Shown: piece by piece, positions 1-5,178 of the stretch | How the letters are laid out: every line of letters begins with the position of its first letter | Position numbering within the stretch: position 1 is the stretch's first letter | Assembly: GCA_030639445.1 (NCBI GenBank) | Contig: DAOWCR010000085.1 | Location: 1-5,214, forward strand | Length of the DNA: 5,214 nt | Direction: 5' to 3' | DNA from: Dehalococcoidales bacterium | Lineage (GTDB): Bacteria; Chloroflexota; Dehalococcoidia; Dehalococcoidales; RBG-16-60-22 | The notes under the pieces: model-generated | The model's input: the letters and a program-made list of their open reading frames with translations, nothing else | The model's database searches: none | Told to the model about the DNA's origin: nothing | Translations under genes and position numbers: made by a program

Positions 1-1
1 C

Positions 2-1567
2 GGGGAATCGACCGACATTTCTTCCAGCTCGGTCCAGATTGGCAACCCCATTGTGGAGAAGAAGGTAATTGATATTCTCCTTCAGACCAGAGACCGGGGA
101 CTGTACGTCAGGATAACCGACTGCGGTGGCGGCGGTCTTTCCTCGGCGGTGGGGGAGATGGCGGCGGAAACCGGGGTGCGGGTTGATCTGGAGAAAGTGC
201 CGCTGAAATACGCCGGACTTTCCTACTCCGAAATCTGGATATCCGAGTCCCAGGAGAGGATGATACTGGCCGTCCCGCCGGACAGAGTTGCCGAGCTGCT
301 GGGACTCTTCGCCGGTGAGGACGTGGCGGCGACCGTTATCGGTGAGTTCACCAGTGACCGGCGGCTTCGGCTCTTTTATCACGGCAAACTGGTCGGCGAC
401 CTTGATATGGAGTTTTTGCATGAAGGAATACCCCAGATGGAAAGGGAAGTGACCTGGGAACCGCCGGGACATCTTGAGCCTGATTTTACCGAGCCGCCGG
501 ACTTAAGTGAGGCTTTACTTAAAATACTGGCTTCGTGGAACGTGTGCAGCAAGGAATGGGTAATCCGCCAGTATGACCATGAGGTGCAGGGAGGCAATGT
601 CCTCAAACCCCTGGTGGGTAAAGATGATGACGGCCCGGGCGATGCTGCCGTTATCCGTCCTGTTCTGGACACGGAGAAAGGGGTGATTGTCGCCAATGGT
701 ATCAATCCGAAGTACGGTGATATTGACCCTTACTGGATGGCAGCCTCGGCCATTGATGAGGCGTTGCGGCAGGTTATCGCCGTCGGCGGCAATCTGGACC
801 GGGTAGCCCTGCTGGACAATTTCTGCTGGGGCAATACCGCCCGTCCCGAGATGCTGGGCGCTTTGGTCCGGGCGGCACAGGCGTGTTACGATATGTCGAT
901 GGCCTACGGGACGCCTTTTATTTCCGGCAAAGATAGCCTGAACAATGAGTTTCAATTTGAAGGGAAGACGATAGCCATTCCCCATACCCTGCTGGTCTCG
1001 GCCGTGGGCGTGATGGGTAATGTCCGCCGGGCGGTTTCCATGGACTTCAAGCAGGCCGGTGACGCTATTTACATTGTAGGTAGCACCCGGGGCGAGCTGG
1101 GGGGTTCCGAGTATTTCCGGACTCGCGGTTTCATCGGCAACCACGTGCCCGAGGTAGACCCCCGTCAGGCGAAAGAGCTGATGGACAGGTTAAGCTCCGC
1201 CATGGAGAAGGGACTGGTCCGGGCCTGCCATGACTGCAGCGAGGGCGGTATTGGCGTGGCGGTGGCCGAGATGGCTTTTGCCGGGGGGCTGGGCGCCACC
1301 GTCCGGCTGAAGGACGTCCCGCTCGGTGAGCCGATAGACCGGGATGATTTTATCCTCTTCTCGGAATCGAACAGCCGGTTCCTGGTTGAGGTGGCGCCGC
1401 AGAGCCGGGATGAATTTGAAAAGGTGTTGGCCGGAACAAATCTGGCCGCCATCGGTGAGGTTACCGACGGCGAGGTTCTGGAGATATATGGCGTGAAGGG
1501 TGAAAAGAGGGTGGCCGTCTCTACCCGTGAATTAAAAGAAGCCTGGCAGAGGCCGCTGAGGTGGTAG
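2..1567 (+). CDS. purL: Phosphoribosylformylglycinamidine synthase, synthetase subunit PurL (5' partial)
   Basis: PurL uses ATP and ammonia supplied by PurQ to turn FGAR into FGAM, a cytosolic step of purine synthesis. The reading frame is open from base 2. The GTG at 53 is an internal Val, because the codons before it already read as PurL (VQIGNPIVEKK matches the family's VQxGDPxxEK block). About 521 codons are visible: the C-terminal part of the first AIRS-like half with SESQERM (242-262), then the second AIRS-like half with GDAAVIRP, YGDIDPYWMAASAIDEA, LDNFCWGNT and SGKDSLNNE, and a last domain with HDCSEGGIGVAVAEMAFAG and LFSESNSRFLVEV. The SGKDS and NFCW signatures are those of the long PurL type rather than the short B. 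subtilis type. The long type often carries a PurS-like N-terminal region, which cannot be seen here. The N-terminal catalytic region is also off the window. purQ follows after 6 bases. Confidence 0.96.
   Translation, partial: GESTDISSSSVQIGNPIVEKKVIDILLQTRDRGLYVRITDCGGGGLSSAVGEMAAETGVRVDLEKVPLKYAGLSYSEIWISESQERMILAVPPDRVAELLGLFAGEDVAATVIGEFTSDRRLRLFYHGKLVGDLDMEFLHEGIPQMEREVTWEPPGHLEPDFTEPPDLSEALLKILASWNVCSKEWVIRQYDHEVQGGNVLKPLVGKDDDGPGDAAVIRPVLDTEKGVIVANGINPKYGDIDPYWMAASAIDEALRQVIAVGGNLDRVALLDNFCWGNTARPEMLGALVRAAQACYDMSMAYGTPFISGKDSLNNEFQFEGKTIAIPHTLLVSAVGVMGNVRRAVSMDFKQAGDAIYIVGSTRGELGGSEYFRTRGFIGNHVPEVDPRQAKELMDRLSSAMEKGLVRACHDCSEGGIGVAVAEMAFAGGLGATVRLKDVPLGEPIDRDDFILFSESNSRFLVEVAPQSRDEFEKVLAGTNLAAIGEVTDGEVLEIYGVKGEKRVAVSTRELKEAWQRPLRW
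1558..1565 (+). promoter_or_regulatory. Shine-Dalgarno site of purQ, inside the end of purL
   Basis: GAGGTGGT lies 8 bases before the purQ ATG and overlaps the last two sense codons and the first base of the stop codon of purL. It matches most of the GGAGGTG consensus. Ribosomes finishing purL would clear this site, which suggests translational coupling of the two subunits (inference). Confidence 0.7.
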
Positions 1568-1573
1568 TCGAAG

Positions 1574-2338
1574 ATGGTTAAAGCCGTGATATTGCGCGCT
1601 CCGGGGACAAACTGTGATGTGGAGACCGCCTTCGCTTTCCAGCAGGCGGGAGCCGGGGTGGACTCGGTTCATGTTAACCGGCTCATCCGCCACGAGCAGC
1701 GCCTGGCCGACTACCAGATAATGGTTATTCCCGGCGGCTTTACCTATGGCGATGACATCGGCGCCGGCAAGGTGCTGGCCAACGAGCTTAAGTTGAAGCT
1801 GGGTGAGGATATCATGAGGTTTATTGAGGCCGGGGGTCTGATTCTGGGCATTTGCAACGGCTTTCAGGTGCTGGTGAAGGCCGGCTTTCTGCCTGAACCA
1901 TCAGTCAAGAGTCCGCCACATTTGACCCTGACCGATAATGATTCCGGTAAATTTGAGTGCCGGTGGATATATATGAGTGTGAATCAAGAGACCCCCTGTG
2001 TCTTTACCAGAGGAGTTGACCGGATGTATCTGCCGGTGGCCCACGGCGAAGGAAAAGTGGTCGCCGACCCCGAGGTATTACCCGAGTTGAACGTCGTCCT
2101 GCGTTATACCGATGAGCGCGGCGATAGTAACGCAGGCTATCCCCACAACCCCAACGGTTCGGTGGACAATATTGCCGGCATCTGTGATGCTTCCGGGCGC
2201 ATTTTTGCCCTGATGCCCCACCCGGAGCGCCATATCCGGGGCACCCAGCACCCCCGCTGGACACGGCAGGGCGCTAAAGAGTACGGGGACGGCTTTCTGA
2301 TTTTCCAGAACGCGGTCAGGTGGGCGGCGGGGCGGTAA
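1574..2338 (+). CDS. purQ: Phosphoribosylformylglycinamidine synthase, glutaminase subunit PurQ
   Basis: PurQ is a class I glutamine amidotransferase that hydrolyses glutamine and passes ammonia to PurL. The 254-residue protein is complete. It starts with the family's APGTNCDVETA segment, has PGGFTYGDDIGAGK at 53-66 and the nucleophile elbow GICNGFQ with catalytic Cys94. The His216 and Glu218 partners are in MPHPERH. NPNGSVDNIAGI just before the His/Glu pair is also typical. It is longer than the roughly 227 residues of B. subtilis PurQ. Residues 113-160, including SGKFECRW and VAHGEG, resemble the glutaminase domain of fused large FGAM synthases. The ATG at 1574 is supported by GAGGTGGT 8 bases upstream and by the conserved N terminus. 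An intrinsic terminator follows 37 bases after the stop, so purQ closes the transcript. Confidence 0.97.
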   Translation: MVKAVILRAPGTNCDVETAFAFQQAGAGVDSVHVNRLIRHEQRLADYQIMVIPGGFTYGDDIGAGKVLANELKLKLGEDIMRFIEAGGLILGICNGFQVLVKAGFLPEPSVKSPPHLTLTDNDSGKFECRWIYMSVNQETPCVFTRGVDRMYLPVAHGEGKVVADPEVLPELNVVLRYTDERGDSNAGYPHNPNGSVDNIAGICDASGRIFALMPHPERHIRGTQHPRWTRQGAKEYGDGFLIFQNAVRWAAGR

Positions 2339-2375
2339 AATATCAATTTAAGGCACCTGATAAACGGGGAGTTTT

Positions 2376-2400
2376 AGAGGGACATTAGTCCCTCTTTTTT
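2376..2400 (+). terminator. Intrinsic terminator after purQ
   Basis: A perfect 8-bp stem (AGAGGGAC at 2376-2383 with GTCCCTCT at 2388-2395) closes an ATTA loop and is followed at once by a T run through 2400. It sits 37 bases after the purQ stop in the right orientation to end the purLQ transcript. The left arm and the preceding GGGAGTTTT also occur in the repeat region near 4998, so the terminator is one copy of a local repeat module. Confidence 0.86.
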
Positions 2401-2413
2401 AATAGAATTTCCC

Positions 2414-2431
2414 CTCTTCCTTGAGGGAGAG
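2414..2431. repeat. Degenerate copy of the hairpin half of module C
   Basis: CTCTTCC (2414-2420) pairs with GGGAGAG (2425-2431), one G·T included, around a TTGA loop. With the TTTCCCC-like lead and the following GAGATA it aligns with the start of module C at 2522-2552 but has lost the G tracts. It reads as a decayed copy. Confidence 0.4.
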
Positions 2432-2442
2432 AGATACCAAAC

Positions 2443-2482
2443 AGAGAGTTAAAGAGAGACGAAGCCACCAAATATGATAATG
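2443..2482 (+). repeat. Repeat module B, copy 1
   Basis: Bases 2443-2466 match 5039-5062 with one mismatch over 24 bases. Bases 2446-2482 also align with 4923-4960 through the CCAAATAT...ATG tail, with a few substitutions and one single-base indel. The central GACGAAGCC corresponds to an intact GGCGAAGCC mini-hairpin in copy 3. Confidence 0.7.
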
Positions 2483-2492
2483 TGGGGTGTCT

Positions 2493-2514
2493 AAGAGGGG
2501 CGTCAGCCCCTCTT
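2493..2514. repeat. Perfect 9-bp palindrome with GTCA loop
   Basis: AAGAGGGGC (2493-2501) and GCCCCTCTT (2506-2514) form an uninterrupted 9-bp GC-rich stem. Neither side has a proper T run (the + side continues CTACTACTTT), so it is a weak terminator candidate at best. It has the same design as the purQ terminator and sits where module A follows module B in region 2, so it is probably another A-type module. Confidence 0.65.
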
Positions 2515-2524
2515 CTACTACTTT

Positions 2525-2564
2525 CCCCTTCCCTTAGCAAGGGAGGGGGATAAAGGGGGAGGGT
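2525..2564 (+). repeat. Repeat module C, copy 1: hairpin plus G-tract core
   Basis: CCCCTTCCCTT (2525-2535) pairs with AAGGGAGGGGG (2539-2549) around an AGC loop, giving 11 bp with one G·T pair. The 26 bases 2539-2564 are identical to 5073-5098. Their G runs are G3-A-G5-ATAAA-G5-A-G3, which fits the standard G-quadruplex pattern on the + strand. Hairpin and quadruplex share the first two G runs, so they would compete. Confidence 0.75.
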
Positions 2565-2638
2565 TCCCTAATAAGTAACTAAAGGGGGATGGGGTCCCCA
2601 AATAGAACCTAAAGAGGGTGAGGGGGATAAAAATAATT
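2550..2638 (+). repeat. Imperfect tandem repeat, ~30-base units
   Basis: Three units start at 2550, 2579 and 2609, each opening with (A/C)TAAAG followed by a G-rich stretch. Units 1 and 2 continue with a C-rich patch and an AATA/AAATA tail; unit 3 is more diverged. Two matching units occur at 5084 and 5112. The first unit overlaps the second half of module C. Confidence 0.6.
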
Positions 2639-2648
2639 ACCAGTAATT
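2629..2648 (-). terminator. Possible weak terminator of the NYN/radical SAM operon
   Basis: On the - strand AATTAC (2648-2643) and GTAATT (2640-2635) form a short AT-rich inverted repeat, then A and five T (2633-2629). It begins 2 bases after the radical SAM stop codon. The stem is weak, so termination here is uncertain; the palindromes further on may contribute. Confidence 0.33.
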
Positions 2649-2650
2649 CT

Positions 2651-4264
2651 CTAAGCCAGCGCCTTCTTTAACTCCGACTCCAGATGAGTAACCTTGGCAC
2701 CCGGGTCAATCATCGCCCAGGGCAGTTTCTGGCTCTCGTCCCACCGCTGGTGAGCATAAAAATCAATATCCAGGTGGCATTTCTCCGCCGCCCGCCGCCA
2801 GCCGGCCAGTGATAAATCTTCCATCTCCGCCAGCACCCCGGTTACTCCGGCATCGCCCCGGGCTAGGACCCCCTGGACCTGGCTCCAGGCTGGACTTTCG
2901 CACTTGAGCTTGATTCCTTTCGGGGACAGGCTGTTTTTCAGTAAAGACAGGCGGTGGTTCAGGGTTTTAGGAGGTGCCACCGGCAGCCACTGGAAGGGTG
3001 TACCTGCCTTGGGCACAAAGGGCGCGATGTTGAGGGTGAGGCGAGTGCCGCTCTGCCGCTTATCCAGGATTGTTTTTCCCTTGAGTGTCAGTCTTATCAT
3101 TTCCTCTATGTCGGCTTCCGTCTCCGTGGGCAGGCCAATCATGAAGTAGAGCTTGAGCTGCTTTATCCCCAGCCCCGCCGCCCGGCCTATTGTGTCCAGG
3201 ATATCGTCCTCGCTGAGGCCTTTTTTGATGACCCGGCGCAGACGCTCGGCGCCGGCCTCCGGGGCAAAAGTGAGTGTCCGGGCACCACCCTGGGCGATTT
3301 CTCCCAGCACTTTATCGGAGAGGTTATCCATGCGCAGCGAGCTGACGGAGAGTTCGGCGCCCATCTGACGCAGCCTGACCAGTAATTCTTCCAGGTGAGG
3401 GTGGTCGGATACTGCCGGACCCACCAGCCCCAGCCGTTTTCTATACTTGAGTCCCTGCGCTGCCTGTTCAATAAGTTTATCCAGGGAGCGGCAGCGCATC
3501 GGGCGGAAAGCGGTGCCGACCAGGCAGAAACGGCAGCCCCGATTACAGCCCCGCTCCACTTCGATGAGGTATAAATTGCCCAGCTCGGTGTCCGGCGTCA
3601 GTACGGTGGAGGTAACCGGAAAGTCGTCCAGGTCGGTGGCCCACTGGCGGACCACCGGTGTTCTGGAGTACCGGGGGACATAGACGCCGGGCAGGGAGGC
3701 CAGCGCCTGCAGCAGTTCCTCCCGTTTATCGCCTATCTTTTCCCGCAGCACGGGCAGCAGGGCGGGCAGTATCGGTTCGGCTTCGCCAATGCAAAGGCAG
3801 TCGAAGAACGGTGCCAGGGGGGTGGGGTTGGCGGTAATACAGGGGCCGCCGGCGATAACTACCGGGTGCCTCTCATCGCGGTCAGTCGCGTATATCGGTA
3901 GGCCGCTCGCTTTCAGGATGGGCACGATGTTGAGATAATCGAGTTCGTAGGAGACGGAAAAGGCCAGGGCGGCGAAGTCGGCCAGCGGCCGCTGCGATTC
4001 CAGGGAAAGGGTGGCTGATTTTTTCTCCCGATTCTCTCTTTCCCAGAAAGCCCTTTCGGCCACAATCTTGTCGTGGCGGTTCAGGAGGCGGTAGATGGCC
4101 TGAATTCCCAGATTGGACATGCCCAGGTAGTAGGTGTTGGGATAGATAAGGGCGATAGGCAGCCGTCCGCCCCAGTCTTTTATAATGGTGCCTTCTTCCC
4201 GGGAAAGCCGCTCTCTGGGATGAGTCTCTGACCGTCCGGCTTTTCTGGTTTTACCCCGCCTCAT
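2651..4264 (-). CDS. Radical SAM protein with N-terminal B12-binding-like domain (TIGR03960-like), function unknown
   Basis: The complete 537-residue protein has a basic N-terminal tail (1-25). A B12-binding-like Rossmann region (about 35-180) follows, with PNTYYLGMSNLG, FSVSYELDYLN, VIAGGPCITANPTPLAPFFD and GEAEPILPALL. The radical SAM core has the CxxxCxxC cluster at Cys240, Cys244 and Cys247 (ERGCNRGCRFC), which would hold a 4Fe-4S cluster that cleaves SAM. Further core signatures are FAPEAGAERLRRVIKKG and LYFMIGLPTET. The C-terminal part (about 410-537), with FVPKAGTPFQW, LARGD and LPWAMID, resembles the tail of the uncharacterised TIGR03960 group within COG1032. I see no DxHxxG cobalamin-ligand motif, so B12 binding is unproven. 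The ATG follows the NYN stop by 7 bases and has no good Shine-Dalgarno sequence, which suggests coupling to the upstream gene. The substrate is unknown. Confidence 0.88.
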   Translation of the reverse strand: MRRGKTRKAGRSETHPRERLSREEGTIIKDWGGRLPIALIYPNTYYLGMSNLGIQAIYRLLNRHDKIVAERAFWERENREKKSATLSLESQRPLADFAALAFSVSYELDYLNIVPILKASGLPIYATDRDERHPVVIAGGPCITANPTPLAPFFDCLCIGEAEPILPALLPVLREKIGDKREELLQALASLPGVYVPRYSRTPVVRQWATDLDDFPVTSTVLTPDTELGNLYLIEVERGCNRGCRFCLVGTAFRPMRCRSLDKLIEQAAQGLKYRKRLGLVGPAVSDHPHLEELLVRLRQMGAELSVSSLRMDNLSDKVLGEIAQGGARTLTFAPEAGAERLRRVIKKGLSEDDILDTIGRAAGLGIKQLKLYFMIGLPTETEADIEEMIRLTLKGKTILDKRQSGTRLTLNIAPFVPKAGTPFQWLPVAPPKTLNHRLSLLKNSLSPKGIKLKCESPAWSQVQGVLARGDAGVTGVLAEMEDLSLAGWRRAAEKCHLDIDFYAHQRWDESQKLPWAMIDPGAKVTHLESELKKALA

Positions 4265-4271
4265 CAGCTTG

Positions 4272-4805
4272 TTATGATTTCCAGCAGCCTTTTAGAAACC
4301 GCGCATTGATAGCGATTACCTTGTCGGCCACTCTCCTTAATTGATGAGAAGTCCCGCCTCTGCCGAATAAGGCCACCTCAACGTGCTTGCCGTTATCCTT
4401 TATCGCTTGCAGAGCGCCGACGAAGTCGTTATCTCCGGCAACGAGAATGGCCACGTCATAATTGTTCTTGTAACCATGGGTTATCATGTCCGTCGTCAGC
4501 TGCACGTCAATCCCCTTTTCGTAGGGGGGCACGTGGGGCCAGTTGTTATAGACCAGGCGACCCAGGCGTAGTTCACTGTAGGGTATGGCATTGACGCTGG
4601 CGAAAAATACCTGTTGGTGCCGGTAGCGCTCCGGCTCTTCTTTCATGCCCACCTTGGCATTATAGTAGTAAATTCGGCCCAGCTTGCGCCGTCCCAGGAG
4701 CCTGTGGCAGAACTTGCCGATGTCCAGGTCAGTCCGGCCGAAAATATTCTTCAGGGAGTGGTACAGGTTACTCCCATCAATGAATATCATCACTCTCTCC
4801 GTCAT
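4272..4805 (-). CDS. NYN domain protein (LabA/DUF88-like, PIN-type fold)
   Basis: This 177-residue protein is a single NYN domain, a fold related to PIN nucleases that usually acts on RNA with a divalent metal. The expected acidic residues are present: Asp10 with Asn13 in IFIDGSNLYH, Asp100 and Asp106 in KGIDVQLTTDM, and Asp125 and Asp127 in VAGDNDF. HVEVALFG (140-147) fits the last strand of the fold. There is no C-terminal LOTUS or other extra domain, signal peptide or membrane segment, so it should be a soluble cytosolic protein. The intact acidic set is compatible with nuclease activity, but activity and target are inference. The ATG at 4805 is chosen because a perfect GGAGGTGA lies 3 bases upstream; Met6 is a less likely start. 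It is the first gene of an operon with the radical SAM gene. Confidence 0.9.
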   Translation of the reverse strand: MTERVMIFIDGSNLYHSLKNIFGRTDLDIGKFCHRLLGRRKLGRIYYYNAKVGMKEEPERYRHQQVFFASVNAIPYSELRLGRLVYNNWPHVPPYEKGIDVQLTTDMITHGYKNNYDVAILVAGDNDFVGALQAIKDNGKHVEVALFGRGGTSHQLRRVADKVIAINARFLKGCWKS

Positions 4806-4808
4806 ATC

Positions 4809-4816
4809 TCACCTCC
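4809..4816 (-). promoter_or_regulatory. Shine-Dalgarno site of the NYN gene
   Basis: Read on the - strand this is a perfect GGAGGTGA, with 6 bases between the GGAGG core and the ATG at 4805. It fixes the start codon and suggests efficient translation, in contrast to the radical SAM gene behind it. Confidence 0.85.
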
Positions 4817-4848
4817 ATCTATCTTAACCGTCAAGCTTTCTTTATCTC

Positions 4849-4857
4849 ATTATAACA
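4849..4857 (-). promoter_or_regulatory. Extended -10 promoter of the NYN/radical SAM operon
   Basis: The - strand reads TGTTATAAT, a perfect TATAAT with the TGn extension. The -35 position holds only GCAAGG/CAAGGG-like sequence, so the extended -10 would carry recognition. Transcription would start near 4842, leaving a leader of about 37 bases before the NYN start codon. Confidence 0.6.
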
Positions 4858-4922
4858 TATATCGCCTACCGCCCTTGCCGGGATTACGGCCTAAAGCGGA
4901 CAAAAGAGCGATAATAAACGAA

Positions 4923-4960
4923 GAGCTGAAGAGAGGGAGAAGCCTCCAAATATATTTATG
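4923..4960 (+). repeat. Repeat module B, copy 2 (diverged)
   Basis: It aligns with 2446-2482 from GAG(T/C)T(A/G)AAGAGAG through GAAGCC and CCAAATAT to the closing ATG, with several substitutions and one single-base indel. The central mini-hairpin is disrupted (GGGAGAAGCC). Confidence 0.55.
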
Positions 4961-4983
4961 GGAGTTTTGAGGGAACAAACCTC
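4960..4983 (+). repeat. Repeat module A, diverged copy
   Basis: GGGAGTTTTGAGGGAACAAA aligns with the terminator module at 2367 and with 4998, lacking one A after the T run. The right stem arm is reduced to ACCTC and no T run follows, so it should not terminate transcription. Confidence 0.5.
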
Positions 4984-4997
4984 TAGATGTGCTTACC

Positions 4998-5021
4998 GGG
5001 AGTTTTAGAGGAACGAAGTCC
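4998..5021 (+). repeat. Repeat module A, copy near 5 kb
   Basis: The first 14 bases, GGGAGTTTTAGAGG, are identical to 2367-2380, and AGTCC closes both copies. Here the loop is GAA and the stem has a mismatch, followed by A-rich rather than T-rich sequence. It is thus a non-terminator relative of the purQ terminator. Confidence 0.6.
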
Positions 5022-5038
5022 AAAAGAGGGGAACTAAA

Positions 5039-5064
5039 AGAGAGTTAAAGAGAGGCGAAGCCTC
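5039..5064 (+). repeat. Repeat module B, copy 3, with intact GGCGAAGCC mini-hairpin
   Basis: Bases 5039-5062 match 2443-2466 with one mismatch in 24. GAGGC (5052-5056) and GCCTC (5060-5064) pair around a GAA loop and contain GCGAAGC, a heptamer known to form an unusually stable DNA mini-hairpin. Its last bases overlap the left arm of module C. Confidence 0.65.
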
Positions 5065-5098
5065 CCTTATCAAAGGGAGGGGGATAAAGGGGGAGGGT
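5061..5098 (+). repeat. Repeat module C, copy 2: hairpin plus G-tract core
   Basis: CCTCCCTT (5061-5068) and AAGGGAGG (5073-5080) form a perfect 8-bp stem with an ATCA loop. Bases 5073-5098 are identical to 2539-2564 and carry the same G3-A-G5-ATAAA-G5-A-G3 run. Arms differ from copy 1 at several positions yet pair in both, and the loop also differs. Confidence 0.75.
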
Positions 5099-5140
5099 CA
5101 CCAAATAAAAGCTAAAGGGGGACGGGGTTACTAAAATATT
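5084..5140 (+). repeat. Imperfect tandem repeat, two ~29-base units
   Basis: Units start at 5084 (28 bases) and 5112 (29 bases), both reading (A/C)TAAAGGGGGA then a G run, a short C-containing patch and an A-rich tail. They correspond to the units at 2550 and 2579. Confidence 0.55.
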
Positions 5141-5148
5141 AACCCCGG

Positions 5149-5178
5149 TTGCGGGAGCTTAAACGCGGGTGCTATAAT
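5149..5178 (+). promoter_or_regulatory. Extended -10 promoter firing rightward out of the window
   Basis: TGCTATAAT (5170-5178) is a perfect TATAAT with the TGn extension. TTGCGG (5149-5154) is a partial -35 at 18 bases spacing. Transcription would start near 5185. GGTGGA at 5206-5211 could be a ribosome binding site for a gene starting just beyond the window edge, which cannot be confirmed. Confidence 0.5.

Larger units (their letters stand above)
2339..2650. repeat. Intergenic repeat region 1, between convergent purQ and the radical SAM gene
   Basis: This gene-free stretch is built from short modules. In order they are: module A, which is the terminator (2367-2400); a degenerate hairpin (2414-2431); module B (2443-2482); a strong palindrome (2493-2514); module C, a hairpin plus a four-run G tract (2525-2564); and imperfect ~30-base units (2550-2638). 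The same modules recur in the same orientation at 4919-5140. No convincing reading frame crosses the region. Confidence 0.75.

Noticed and set aside
53..55. GTG as the start of purL
   Set aside because: The frame is open to the window edge and the codons from base 2 already match conserved PurL sequence, so the gene is truncated by the window.
515..1144. 209-codon open frame on the - strand inside purL
   Set aside because: It is antisense to strongly conserved PurL motifs, has no recognisable domain and its length is explained by codon bias of the real gene.
2443..2638. CRISPR array
   Set aside because: The repeats are imperfect, contiguous and of uneven length with no unique spacers, and no cas gene is present.
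2954..3385. 143-codon open frame on the + strand inside the radical SAM gene
   Set aside because: It is antisense to a clear enzyme family and its translation is low-complexity with no domain; other antisense frames at 2904-3149, 3153-3368 and 3447-3683 are of the same kind.
4869..4901. Operator made by CCGC...GCCG-GGATTA-CGGC...GCGG upstream of the NYN promoter
   Set aside because: Arms are only 4 bases each with unmatched bases between; this can arise by chance in GC-rich sequence and it has no second copy in the window.
4875..4915. + strand promoter from TTGCCG and GATAAT
   Set aside because: The spacing is about 29 bases, far from the usual 17, and no gene follows in that direction nearby.
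4614..4970. 118-codon open frame on the + strand running from the NYN gene into the intergenic region
   Set aside because: More than half is antisense to the NYN gene, the rest crosses the promoter and repeat modules, and no ribosome site or domain is visible.
2339..5140. Composite transposon carrying the NYN/radical SAM operon
   Set aside because: The flanking repeats are short direct repeats without transposase genes, clear terminal inverted repeats or target-site duplications; a mobile origin is possible but not shown.
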